DNA from: Penaeus vannamei
Lineage: Eukaryota; Arthropoda; Malacostraca; Decapoda; Penaeidae
Assembly (NCBI RefSeq): GCF_042767895.1
Contig: NC_091566.1
Coordinates: 3,290,550-3,300,549, forward strand
Direction of reading: 5' to 3'
Length of the DNA stretch: 10,000 nucleotides
In this document: positions 1-6,769 of the stretch, piece after piece
Position numbering within the stretch: the first letter of the stretch is position 1
Layout of the letters: each line of letters begins with the position of its first letter
Notes under the pieces: model-generated
The model's database searches: none
What the model was told of the DNA's origin: nothing
What the model saw: only the letters and a program-made list of their open reading frames with translations
Position numbers and translations under genes: made by a program

Positions 1-1758
1 GCCTTTTGCCATTTCTTCCCCTCGCCTTTTGCCATTTCTTCCCCTCGCCTTTTGCCATTTCTTCCCCTCGCCTTTTGCCATTTCTTCCCCTCGCCTTTTG
101 CCATTTCTTCCCCTCGCCTTTTGCCATTTCTTCCCCTTCGCCTTTTGCCATTTCTTCCCCTCGCCTTTTGCCATTTCTTCCCGTCGCCTTTTGCCACTTC
201 TTCCCCTCGCCTTTTGCCATTTCTTCCCCTCGCCTTTTGCCATTTCTTCCCCTCGCCTTTTGCCTTTTCTTCCTCTCGCCTTTTGCCATTTCTTCCCCTT
301 CGCATTTTGCCATTTCTTCCCCTCGCCTTTTGTCATTTCTTCCCCTCCCCCTTTTGCCATTTCTTCCCCTTCGCCTTTTGCCATTTCTTCCCCTCGCCTT
401 TTGCCATTTCTTCCCCTTCGCCTTTTGCCATTTCTTCCCCTTCGCCTTTTGCCATTTCTTCCCCTTCGCCTTTTGCCATTTCTTCCCCTCGCCTTTTGCC
501 ATTTCTTCCCCTCGCCTTTTGCCATTTCTTCCCCTTCGCCTTTTGCCATTTCTTCCCCTCGCCTTTTGCCATTTCTTCCCCCCGCCTTTTGCCATTTCTT
601 CCCCTCGCCTTTTGCCATTTCTTCCCCTTCGCCTTTTGCCATTTCTTCCCCTCGCCTTTTGCCATTTCTTCCCCTCGCCTTTTGCCATTTCTTCCCCTCG
701 CCTTTTGCCATTTCTTCCCCTCGCCTTTTGCCATTTCTTCCCCTCGCCTTTTGCCATTTCTTCCCCTCGCCTTTTGCCATTTCTTCCCATCGACTTTTGC
801 CATTTCTTCCCCTCGACTTTTGCCCTTTCTTCCCCTCGCTTTTTGCCATTTCTTCCCCTCGCCTTTTGCCATTTCTTCCCCTCGCCTTTTGCCATTTCTT
901 CCCCTCGCCTTTTGCCATTTCTTCCCTTCGCCTTTTGCCCTTTCTTCCCCTCGCCTTTTGCCATTTCTTCCCCTCGCCTTTTGCCCTTTCTTCCCCTCGC
1001 CTTTTGCCATTTCTTCCCCTCGCCTTTTGCCATTTCTTCCCCTCGCCTTTTGCCATTTCTTCCCCTCGCCTTTTGCCCTTTCTTCCCCTCTCCTTTTGCC
1101 ATTTCTTCCCCTCGCCTTTTGCCATTTCTTCCCCTCGCCTTTTGCCATTTCTTCCCCTCGCCTTTTGCCATTTCTTCCCCTCGCCTTTTGCCATTTCTTC
1201 CCTCTCCTGTTGCCATTTCTTCCCCTCGCCTTTTGCCCTTTCTTCCCCTCGCCTTTTGCCATTTCTTCCCCTCGCCTTTTGCCATTTCTTCCCCTCGCCT
1301 TTTGCCCTTTCTTCCCCTCGCCTTTTGCCATTTCTTCCCCTCGCGTTTTGCCATTTCTTCCCCTCGCCTTTTGCCATTTCTTCCCCTCGCCTTTTGCCAT
1401 TTCTTCCCCTCGCCTTTTGCCATTTCTTCCCCTCGCCTTTTGCCATTTCTTCCCCTCGCCTTTTGCCATTTCTTCCCCTCGCCTTTTGCCATTTCTTCCC
1501 CTCGCCTTTTGCCATTTCTTCCCCTCGCCTTTTGCCATTTCTTCCCCTCGCCTTTTGTCATTTCTTCCCCTCGCCTTTTGCCATTTCTTCCCCTTCGCCT
1601 TTTGCCATTTCTTCCCCTCGCCTTTTGCCATTTCTTCCCCTCGCCTTTTGCCATTTCTTCCCCTCGCCTTTTGCCATTTCTTCCCCTCGCCTTTTGCCAT
1701 TTCTTCCCCTTCGCCTTTTGCCATTTCTTCCCCTCGCCTTTTGCCATTTCTTCCCCTC
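1..1758. repeat. 23/24-bp pyrimidine-rich minisatellite, about 75 copies, cut by left edge
   Basis: The stretch is one tandem array. Each unit reads CCTTTTGCCATTTC followed by TTCCCCTCG, giving 23 bp; a 24-bp form has CCCCTTCG in place of CCCCTCG. The array enters from the left edge in mid-unit and stops at about 1758, where CTCG runs into the unrelated TCTGGGTCTCC. The 24-bp form is most frequent in the first 650 bases, with three in a row around 416-485, and returns near 1590 and 1709. A second variant, GCCCTTTC for GCCATTTC, occurs only between about 821 and 1310. The unit has no stop codon in any plus-strand phase, and a minus-strand frame is also open across 333-1724. This produces very long open frames made of a 23-residue peptide period (for example LPFLPLAFCHFFPS). 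They are products of the repeat, not genes. I do not recognise the family. Confidence 0.97.
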
Positions 1759-1963
1759 GTCTGGGTCTCCGCGAAGAGGAACCTAAAACTGCATCGCGAG
1801 GAAATTTCCTTGGCAATCCTCGGCAGTACAAAGTCGGACGCGAGGCATGGATTTTTTTACACGTTTTATTGGCTGGTGGAGAGTCTGACGTCGGCGCGGC
1901 TGTGGTTGCTATTGCTCCTCCTCCTATTGGCTTCATCAGCATTTAGAGATGGGTGCATAAAAA
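1759..1963. other. CpG-rich unique segment between two repeat arrays
   Basis: This is non-repetitive sequence, richer in G+C and CpG than its surroundings. I count 14 CpG dinucleotides between about 1756 and 1898, more than expected by chance at roughly 50% GC. The plus strand is open in one frame that runs out of the repeat array, but the peptide resembles no family I know and is not bounded by splice sites. It could be a small regulatory segment, a fragment of an old mobile element, or the remains of the locus from which the array grew. Confidence 0.5.
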
Positions 1964-1965
1964 AG
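1868..1965 (+). promoter_or_regulatory. possible core-promoter-like cluster (speculative)
   Basis: Two ATTGG pentamers (inverted CCAAT) lie at 1868-1872 and 1926-1930, 58 bp apart. A CRE-like TGACGTCG lies between them at 1886-1893, and an A/T box CATAAAAAAG follows at 1956-1965. The (GA)n tract, a potential GAGA-factor target in arthropods, begins immediately after. Motif order and CpG content would suit a promoter, but each motif is short and no transcript unit is visible downstream within the window. Confidence 0.2.
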
Positions 1966-1974
1966 AGAAGAGAA

Positions 1975-2042
<68 letters not shown>

Positions 2043-2045
2043 GAT

Positions 2046-2092
<47 letters not shown>

Positions 2093-2133
2093 CAGAGAGA
2101 GCGAGAGCGAGAGAGACAGACAGACAGACAGAC

Positions 2134-2164
<31 letters not shown>

Positions 2165-2259
2165 GATAGAGATAGAGATAGAGATAGAGATAGAGATAGC
2201 GATAGAGATAGAGATAGAGAGAGATAGAGATAGAGATAGAGATAGAGAGATAGCGATAG

Positions 2260-2342
<83 letters not shown>
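1964..2342. repeat. (GA)n / (GATA)n / (GAGATA)n compound microsatellite
   Basis: Pure GA runs occupy about 1978-2026, about 2058-2091 and about 2285-2342. Between them are GAGATA hexamer runs (about 2026-2050 and 2147-2257), a CAGA run near 2115-2133 and a GATA run near 2258-2288. The plus strand is almost all purine plus T. The last pure GA run of about 60 bp is a mirror-symmetric polypurine tract, a type of sequence known to be able to form triplex (H-DNA). Open frames here encode only RE/IE or LS/IS polymers. Confidence 0.96.
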
Positions 2343-2345
<3 letters not shown>

Positions 2346-2414
2346 TAGGGGGATTGGGAGTCAGGGATCATGGGAAGGTGTGATGGTGCTTTATGCTTTG
2401 GCATTTTTTCCCCA
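2343..2414. other. short unique spacer
   Basis: About 70 bp of non-repetitive sequence separate the GA tract from the CA/TA tract. I see no gene or recognisable motif in it. Confidence 0.6.
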
Positions 2415-2499
2415 ATACATATATATGATAAACATACACAAACACACATACACACACGTTTACATATTCATACATACATACATACATACATACATACAC

Positions 2500-2581
<82 letters not shown>

Positions 2582-2640
2582 ATAGGGTCTACATGTAGGT
2601 TCACACACACACAAATAAATAAATATATATATATATATAA

Positions 2641-2697
<57 letters not shown>

Positions 2698-2725
2698 CAT
2701 ACATATATATATATATGTATATATG
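2415..2725. repeat. (CA)n-(CATA)n-(TA)n compound microsatellite
   Basis: The order is CA-rich (about 2435-2458), CATA tetramers (about 2468-2497), a long TA run (about 2503-2569) and TATG tetramers (to about 2582). A short non-repetitive piece with the perfect 10-bp palindrome CTACATGTAG (2589-2598) follows. Then come a small CA run, AAATA/TA, a second TA run (about 2650-2691) and TATG. A short piece, TAAATACATACATATATAT, appears twice at about 2638 and 2692, on either side of the second TA run. Open frames in all directions are IY/TH polymers and are not coding. Confidence 0.95.
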
Positions 2726-2949
2726 TCGAAATCATTATTTATTTGACTTTTAAAAAGGTGCACGGGTTCTGATTTTAAAGGTCCACATTCGTCACTGAAA
2801 CATTCTACATATTCTTATGAATCTATAGCAAAATTTAGTGTTATAACAAATATTCAATTATGGTAATAATCTATAAATGGTTTGTTCGTTTAAATGTTAA
2901 CAATTAATTTGGGGGAAAGCAATAAGTTCGTTGTTTTAAGGATTTCTCG

Positions 2950-2982
2950 TCAGACGAATCCTTGCCTTCCCCATGTGAACAG
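2950..2982 (+). repeat. 33-bp direct repeat, copy 1
   Basis: The copy begins TCAGACGAATCC and ends CCATGTGAACAG. It is identical to 3095-3127, 145 bp downstream. The next bases are GTAAG, so the junction reads CAG|GTAAG, a good match to the splice-donor consensus. Sequences left and right of the two copies do not match each other, so the shared block is limited to 33 bp. Confidence 0.93.
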
Positions 2983-3094
2983 GTAAGCTGAGTGTTGTTA
3001 TTTTAAGTCATGTTTTACCCTAACGTTATAGATCACAGTTCTTGGTAAGTTTATTAACGTAGATGTTAAATCCCTTTGTATCAATTTATGATAT

Positions 3095-3127
3095 TCAGAC
3101 GAATCCTTGCCTTCCCCATGTGAACAG
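3095..3127 (+). repeat. 33-bp direct repeat, copy 2, running into an AG tract
   Basis: This is an exact copy of 2950-2982 in the same orientation. Its final AG leads directly into an AG microsatellite (3126-3143), whereas copy 1 leads into GTAAGCTG. The second copy could be the product of a local templated insertion, or one end of a small insertion between the copies. Confidence 0.93.
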
Positions 3128-3566
3128 AGAGAGAGAGAGAGAGGAGAAATGGAGAATGAGGTGAGAACAACAAGCCATAATACTTATACTATGTTATGTT
3201 ATTAGTTATTATTATTTTCTAATGGCCCAAGGATACAGTAACGGAAGTAGTCGAAGGTGACAGTTCAAGTGGCATCAGTGAATAGATGGAGAATGAAATT
3301 AGTTATTAGAGTGAAGTGTAAGAAAGGAAAATTTTTAAAGATTTAAGGAAGGGGAATGATTGGCTTATGTCCTAGGAAAAAACATGGAAAGAACACTGAT
3401 AGACTGGGTGTGAGGATCTCGATTCCATCTCGTGTTTATTTTTATTTTATTTTATTAAAATGTTATTGATTTATAATTAGTAGGAGAAGGGAGGGTATAA
3501 AATTAACCTTAGATATGAATTGAATTATTTGTGAATATTGCTTATTTAAATCATTAGGTTACGCTA

Positions 3567-3669
3567 TGTGTATGTATATACACACACACACACAAATATA
3601 TACACATATATATACATATATATGTATGTATATATCTGCATATATATATATACATATGTATATATAAAA

Positions 3670-3766
<97 letters not shown>

Positions 3767-3767
3767 G

Positions 3768-3834
<67 letters not shown>

Positions 3835-3854
3835 GTATATATATATGTGTGTGT

Positions 3855-3897
<43 letters not shown>

Positions 3898-3902
3898 CAC
3901 AG

Positions 3903-3976
<74 letters not shown>
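3567..3976. repeat. (TA)n/(CA)n/(TG)n compound microsatellite
   Basis: The tract starts with TG/CA-rich sequence (3567-3596) and passes through broken TATG/TACA repeats. Two long TA blocks follow (about 3669-3708 and 3719-3833, with small interruptions). Then come TG (3847-3888), TATG, CA (3897-3914) and a last TA block (3915-3976). The edges are sharp: TTACGCTA to the left and CGCCCTTC to the right. The alternating purine-pyrimidine pattern favours Z-DNA (TG/CA) and cruciform or hairpin (TA) structures. All open frames are IY/THTH/CVCV polymers. Confidence 0.96.
3836..3925. repeat. 29-bp perfect inverted repeat with matching interruption
   Basis: The left arm 3836-3864 and right arm 3897-3925 are exact reverse complements, with a 32-base loop of TG/TATG repeats. 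Each arm runs from TA repeat through six GT (or AC) dinucleotides to one interruption, CT at 3859-3860 and AG at 3901-3902, then two more dinucleotides. The shared interruption at the same distance in both arms makes the symmetry more specific than simple-sequence self-complementarity. Confidence 0.88.
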
Positions 3977-3978
<2 letters not shown>

Positions 3979-4077
3979 CCCTTCTTGCGGACATTCCATT
4001 TTAGGTATTTAAATGAAATATAAACTTTTTGATTAATTACCGTATACAGTATACGTATACCGGAAAATAAAATAATT

Positions 4078-4104
4078 CCTAGGTGGTACCGCCACCACCT
4101 GAGG
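4078..4104. other. hairpin: 10-bp stem with one bulged base
   Basis: CCTAGGTGGT (4078-4087) pairs with ACCACCT (4094-4100) plus AGG (4102-4104), with G4101 bulged and a six-base loop, ACCGCC. The left arm and loop include GGTACC. The stem is GC-rich in an AT-rich setting, so it stands out. No function can be assigned. Confidence 0.7.
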
Positions 4105-4129
4105 TCTATGTCATTTAATTTCCATAGAC
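4104..4129. other. second hairpin, 7-bp stem
   Basis: GTCTATG (4104-4110) is the reverse complement of CATAGAC (4123-4129), with a 12-base loop. It abuts the preceding hairpin and shares G4104 with it, so the two are alternatives at that base. Such short stems occur often by chance; the tandem arrangement is the only reason to list it. Confidence 0.45.
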
Positions 4130-4247
4130 AATTCTCAATGATATGGCACAGGGAAGAGGAAATAGATACTGCAGAAATGAACATCTTTATTGGGACAAAC
4201 AAAGAGAAATAATGACTTGGTTATAACGGCCACAGTCCCCCCAAAAA

Positions 4248-4757
4248 GTCCACCCTTGTATAACGTCCACCCTTGTATAACGTCCACCCTTGTATAACGT
4301 CCACCCTCGTATAACGTCCACCCTCGTATATCGTCCACCCTTATATAACGTCCACCCTTGTATAACGTCCACCCTAGTATAACGTCCACCCTAGTATAAC
4401 GTCCACCCTAGTATAACGTCCACCCTCGTATAACGTCCACCCTCGTATAACGTCCACCCTAGTATAACGTCCACCCTCGTATAACGTCCACCCTTGTATA
4501 ACGTCCACCCTCGTATAACGTCCACCCTAGTATAACGTCCACCCTAGTATAACGTCCACCCTGGTATAACGTCCACCCTAGTATAACGTCCACCTTAGTA
4601 TAACGTCCACCCTCGTATAACGTCCACCCTAGTATAACGTCCACCCTAGTATAACGTCCACCCTCGTATAACGTCCACCCAAGTATAACGTCCACCCTTG
4701 TATAACGTCCACCCTCGTATAACGTCCACCCTAGTATAACGTCCACCCTCGTATAAC
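4248..4757. repeat. 17-bp minisatellite, exactly 30 units, no indels
   Basis: The unit is GTCCACCCTNGTATAAC. Starts fall every 17 bases from 4248 to 4741, so 30 units occupy exactly 510 bp. Position 10 (N) is T in units 1-3, 6, 7, 15 and 27. It is C in units 4, 5, 11, 12, 14, 16, 22, 25, 28 and 30. It is G in unit 19 and A in the other 12 units. At the remaining 16 positions I count only four substitutions, one each in units 5, 6, 21 and 26. Three units make 51 bp (17 codons), so the minus strand has open frames repeating GWTLYEGGRYTRVDVIL. These end where N gives TAG, and I do not regard them as coding. Decayed related strings flank the array at 4222-4233 and 4876-4886. Confidence 0.97.
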
Positions 4758-4854
4758 GTCTCCCAAATGATCAAAAGGGGGAACCCTCGTATAACGTCCA
4801 CCCTAGTATAACGTCCACCCTCGTATAACGTCTCCCGAATGATCAAAAGGGGGA
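4711..4854. repeat. 72-bp tandem duplication at right end of the 17-bp array
   Basis: Bases 4711-4782 and 4783-4854 match at 71 of 72 positions; the difference is A4765 against G4837. Each copy holds most of one 17-bp unit, two full units (N = C, A, C in order) and a non-repeat tail starting GTCTCCC and containing AATGATCAAAAGGGGGAA. The duplication carried the array edge and its flank together, so it happened after the array was established. Confidence 0.93.
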
Positions 4855-4856
4855 AC

Positions 4857-5021
4857 AACGAACACCGTAAATTCTGTATAACGACCGATAGAACGAGACT
4901 TCTCGGAGCCTTCCTCCATTTCCACCCTCCGAAGAGGTTGCATAACACGGGGAATTGACTTAATTTGCCCCTGGAATCACTTAACATGTTGACTGCAGTA
5001 GAACGCATCATAGAGGTACTT
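4857..5021. other. unique spacer between 17-bp and 53-bp arrays
   Basis: Non-repetitive sequence of about 165 bp. Its left part contains AACGAACACCG and GTATAACGACC (4876-4886), which resemble a diverged 17-bp unit, and CAGTAGAACGC lies at 4996-5006. A minus-strand open frame crosses it only as an extension of the array frame. No gene is supported. Confidence 0.55.
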
Positions 5022-5580
5022 GATTAATGTAATAAATGGGAGAAGTTAAGTTAAGTTGATAAATAAATAGATAAATAAATAAATGGGGGGAAGTTAAGTT
5101 AATAAATAAATAGATAAATAAATAATAAATAAATGGGGGAAGTTAAGTTAATAAATAAATAAATGAATAAATAAATAATAAATAAATGGGGGAAGTTAAG
5201 TTAACAAATAAATAAATAGATAAATAAATAATAAATAAATGGGGGGGAAGTTAAGTTAATAAATAAATGAATAGATAAATAAATAATAAATAAATGGGGG
5301 GAAGTTAAGTTAATAAATAAATAATTAAATAAATAAATAATAAGTAAATGGGGGGAAGTTAAGTTAATAAATAAATAGATAAATAAATAAATAATAAATA
5401 AATGGGGGAAGTTAAGTTAATAAATAAATAAATAGATAAATAAATAATAAATAAATGGGGGAAGTTAAGTTAATAAATAAATAATTAAATAAATAAATAA
5501 TAAATAAATGGGGGAAGTTAAGTTAATAAATAAATAATTAAATAAATGAATAATAAATAAATGGGGGGAAGTTAAGTTAA

Positions 5581-5612
<32 letters not shown>

Positions 5613-6636
5613 AAATAAATGGGGGGAAGTTAAGTTAATAAATAAATAAATAAGTAAATAAATAATAAATAAATGGGGGAAGTTAAGTTAATAAATAAAT
5701 AATTAAATAAATAAATAATAAATAAATGGGGGAAGTTAAGTTAATAAATGAATATGTAAATAAATAAATAATAAATAAATGGGGGAAGTTAAGTTAATAA
5801 ATAAATATATAAATAAATAAATAATAAATAAATGGGGGGAAGTTAAGTTAATAAATAAATAAATAAATAAATAAATAATAAATAAATGGGGGAAGTTAAG
5901 TTAATAAATAGATAATCAAATAAATAGATAATAAATAAATGGGGGGAAGTTAAGTTAATAAATAAATAAATAAATAAATAATAAATAAATGGGGGATGTT
6001 AAGTTAATAAATAAATGAATAAATAAATAAATAATAAATAAATGGGGGGATGTTAAGTTAATAAATAAATAAATAAATAAATAAATAATAAAAAAATGGG
6101 GGGATGTTAATTTACGTTAATAAATAAATAAATAAATAAATAATAAATAAATGGGGAGTAGTTAAGTTAATAAATAAATAAATAAATAAATAAATAATAA
6201 ATAAATGGGGGAAGTTAAGTTAATAAATAAATAAATAAATAAATAAATAATAAATAAATGGGGGGAAGTTAAGTTAACAAATAAATAAATAAATAAATAA
6301 ATAATAAATAAATGGGGGGAAGGTAAGTTAATAAATAAATAAATAAATAAATAAATAATAAATAAATGGGGGGAAGTTAAGTTAATAAATAGATAATCAA
6401 ATAAATAGATAATAAATAAATGGGGGGGAAGTTGAGTTAATAAATAAATAAATAAATAAATAATAAATAAATGGGGGAAGTTAAGTTAATAAATAAATAA
6501 ATAGATAGATAAATAATAAATAAATGGGGGGAAATTAAGTTAATAAATAAATGAATAAATAAATAAATAAGAAATAAATGGGGGGAAGTTAAGTTAATAA
6601 ATAAATAAATAATAAATAAATGAGGGAAGTTAAGTT
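5022..6636. repeat. about 53-bp A+G-rich minisatellite, about 31 copies, C-poor strand
   Basis: Each unit has a G run of 3 to 7 bases followed by AAGTTAAGTTAA and a long TAAA-type filler (AATAAATAAATAAATA..., then ATAATAAATAAATG). Unit length varies from about 42 to 58 bp, mainly through the number of TAAA repeats and G-run length. From 5041 to 6635 the plus strand has only five C residues. Variants include GATGTTAAG in three successive units (about 5993-6105) and the filler TAGATAATCAAATAAATAG at two places 481 bp apart. The first units near 5022-5060 and the last at 6615-6636 are degenerate. Stops in every frame exclude coding. Confidence 0.96.
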
Positions 6637-6764
6637 ATCTCAGTGAAGAACAAATTTCGCAGAAGTCGAGACCATTATGTTGTCCTTTCTGCTACTCGCC
6701 GGGAACTTCCAGACGAGGAAGGCTAAATCAGTAGCAGCTCGAGGAGGTGTCATGGCGGTTGATT
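6637..6764. other. unique spacer between two minisatellites
   Basis: About 128 bp of mixed-composition sequence. It carries a 29-codon open frame on the plus strand (ATG at 6677-6679, TGA at 6764-6766) beginning MLSFLLLAG. That is too short to support on its own, and it has no visible partner exon. Its last codons overlap the 23-bp repeat that also borders the far side of the next array. Confidence 0.5.
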
Positions 6765-6769
6765 GAATT
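6747..6769 (+). repeat. 23-bp flanking direct repeat, left copy
   Basis: GTGTCATGGCG, three variable bases, GATT, one variable base, AATT. It matches 9283-9305 at 19 of 23 positions in the same orientation. It sits at the left edge of the 103-bp array, so the array is bracketed by the two copies. Confidence 0.8.

Larger units (their letters stand above)
2726..3566. other. AT-rich unique sequence, no gene seen
   Basis: About 840 bp of non-repetitive, AT-rich DNA with frequent stops in all six frames. It holds the 33-bp direct repeat pair and a short AG tract at 3126-3143. A (TTTTA)-like run lies at about 3436-3456, and strong splice-donor-like GTAAG/GTAAGT strings at 2983 and 3045. No open frame of gene length, RNA gene or transposase trace is visible. 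Confidence 0.7.
3977..4247. other. unique segment with hairpins, upstream of the 17-bp array
   Basis: About 270 bp of non-repetitive sequence. It holds three GTATAC hexamers (4042-4047, 4049-4054 and 4055-4060), two adjacent hairpins (4078-4104 and 4104-4129) and, at 4222-4233, the string TATAACGGCCAC, which looks like a decayed version of the following 17-bp unit. CAGTCCCCCC follows at 4234. No coding region is supported. Confidence 0.55.

Noticed and set aside
6..2151. Very long plus-strand open frames (585-699 codons) and a 463-codon minus-strand frame
   Set aside because: They are phases of the 23-bp repeat with a 23-residue peptide period, overlap each other fully, and run without boundary into unique or GA-repeat sequence.
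3361..3456. Possible tRNA-derived SINE (TGGCTTATGTCC as A box, ATCTCGATTCC as B box, TTTTA tail)
   Set aside because: Both boxes match the consensus poorly, no tRNA fold was found, and no flanking duplication was seen.
2415..3976. IY/TH/CV polymer frames in the TA/CA/TG tracts (also 9500-9975)
   Set aside because: Pure simple-sequence translations present in all frames and both strands.
4248..4757. CRISPR-like array
   Set aside because: Units are directly adjacent with one variable base, so there are no spacers, and the whole window looks animal.
4135..5011. Minus-strand frames of 61-121 codons with a 17-residue repeat
   Set aside because: They follow from a 17-bp stop-poor unit; stops appear wherever the variable base gives TAG, and no start, splice or homology signal was seen. 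Kept only as an observation in the findings.
5022..6636. Telomere-like repeat
   Set aside because: The G runs occur once per about 53 bp; no TTAGG or TTAGGG tandem array is present anywhere in the window.
6677..6766. 29-codon frame beginning MLSFLLLAG
   Set aside because: Too short and isolated; the hydrophobic start could mimic a signal peptide but nothing else supports a gene.
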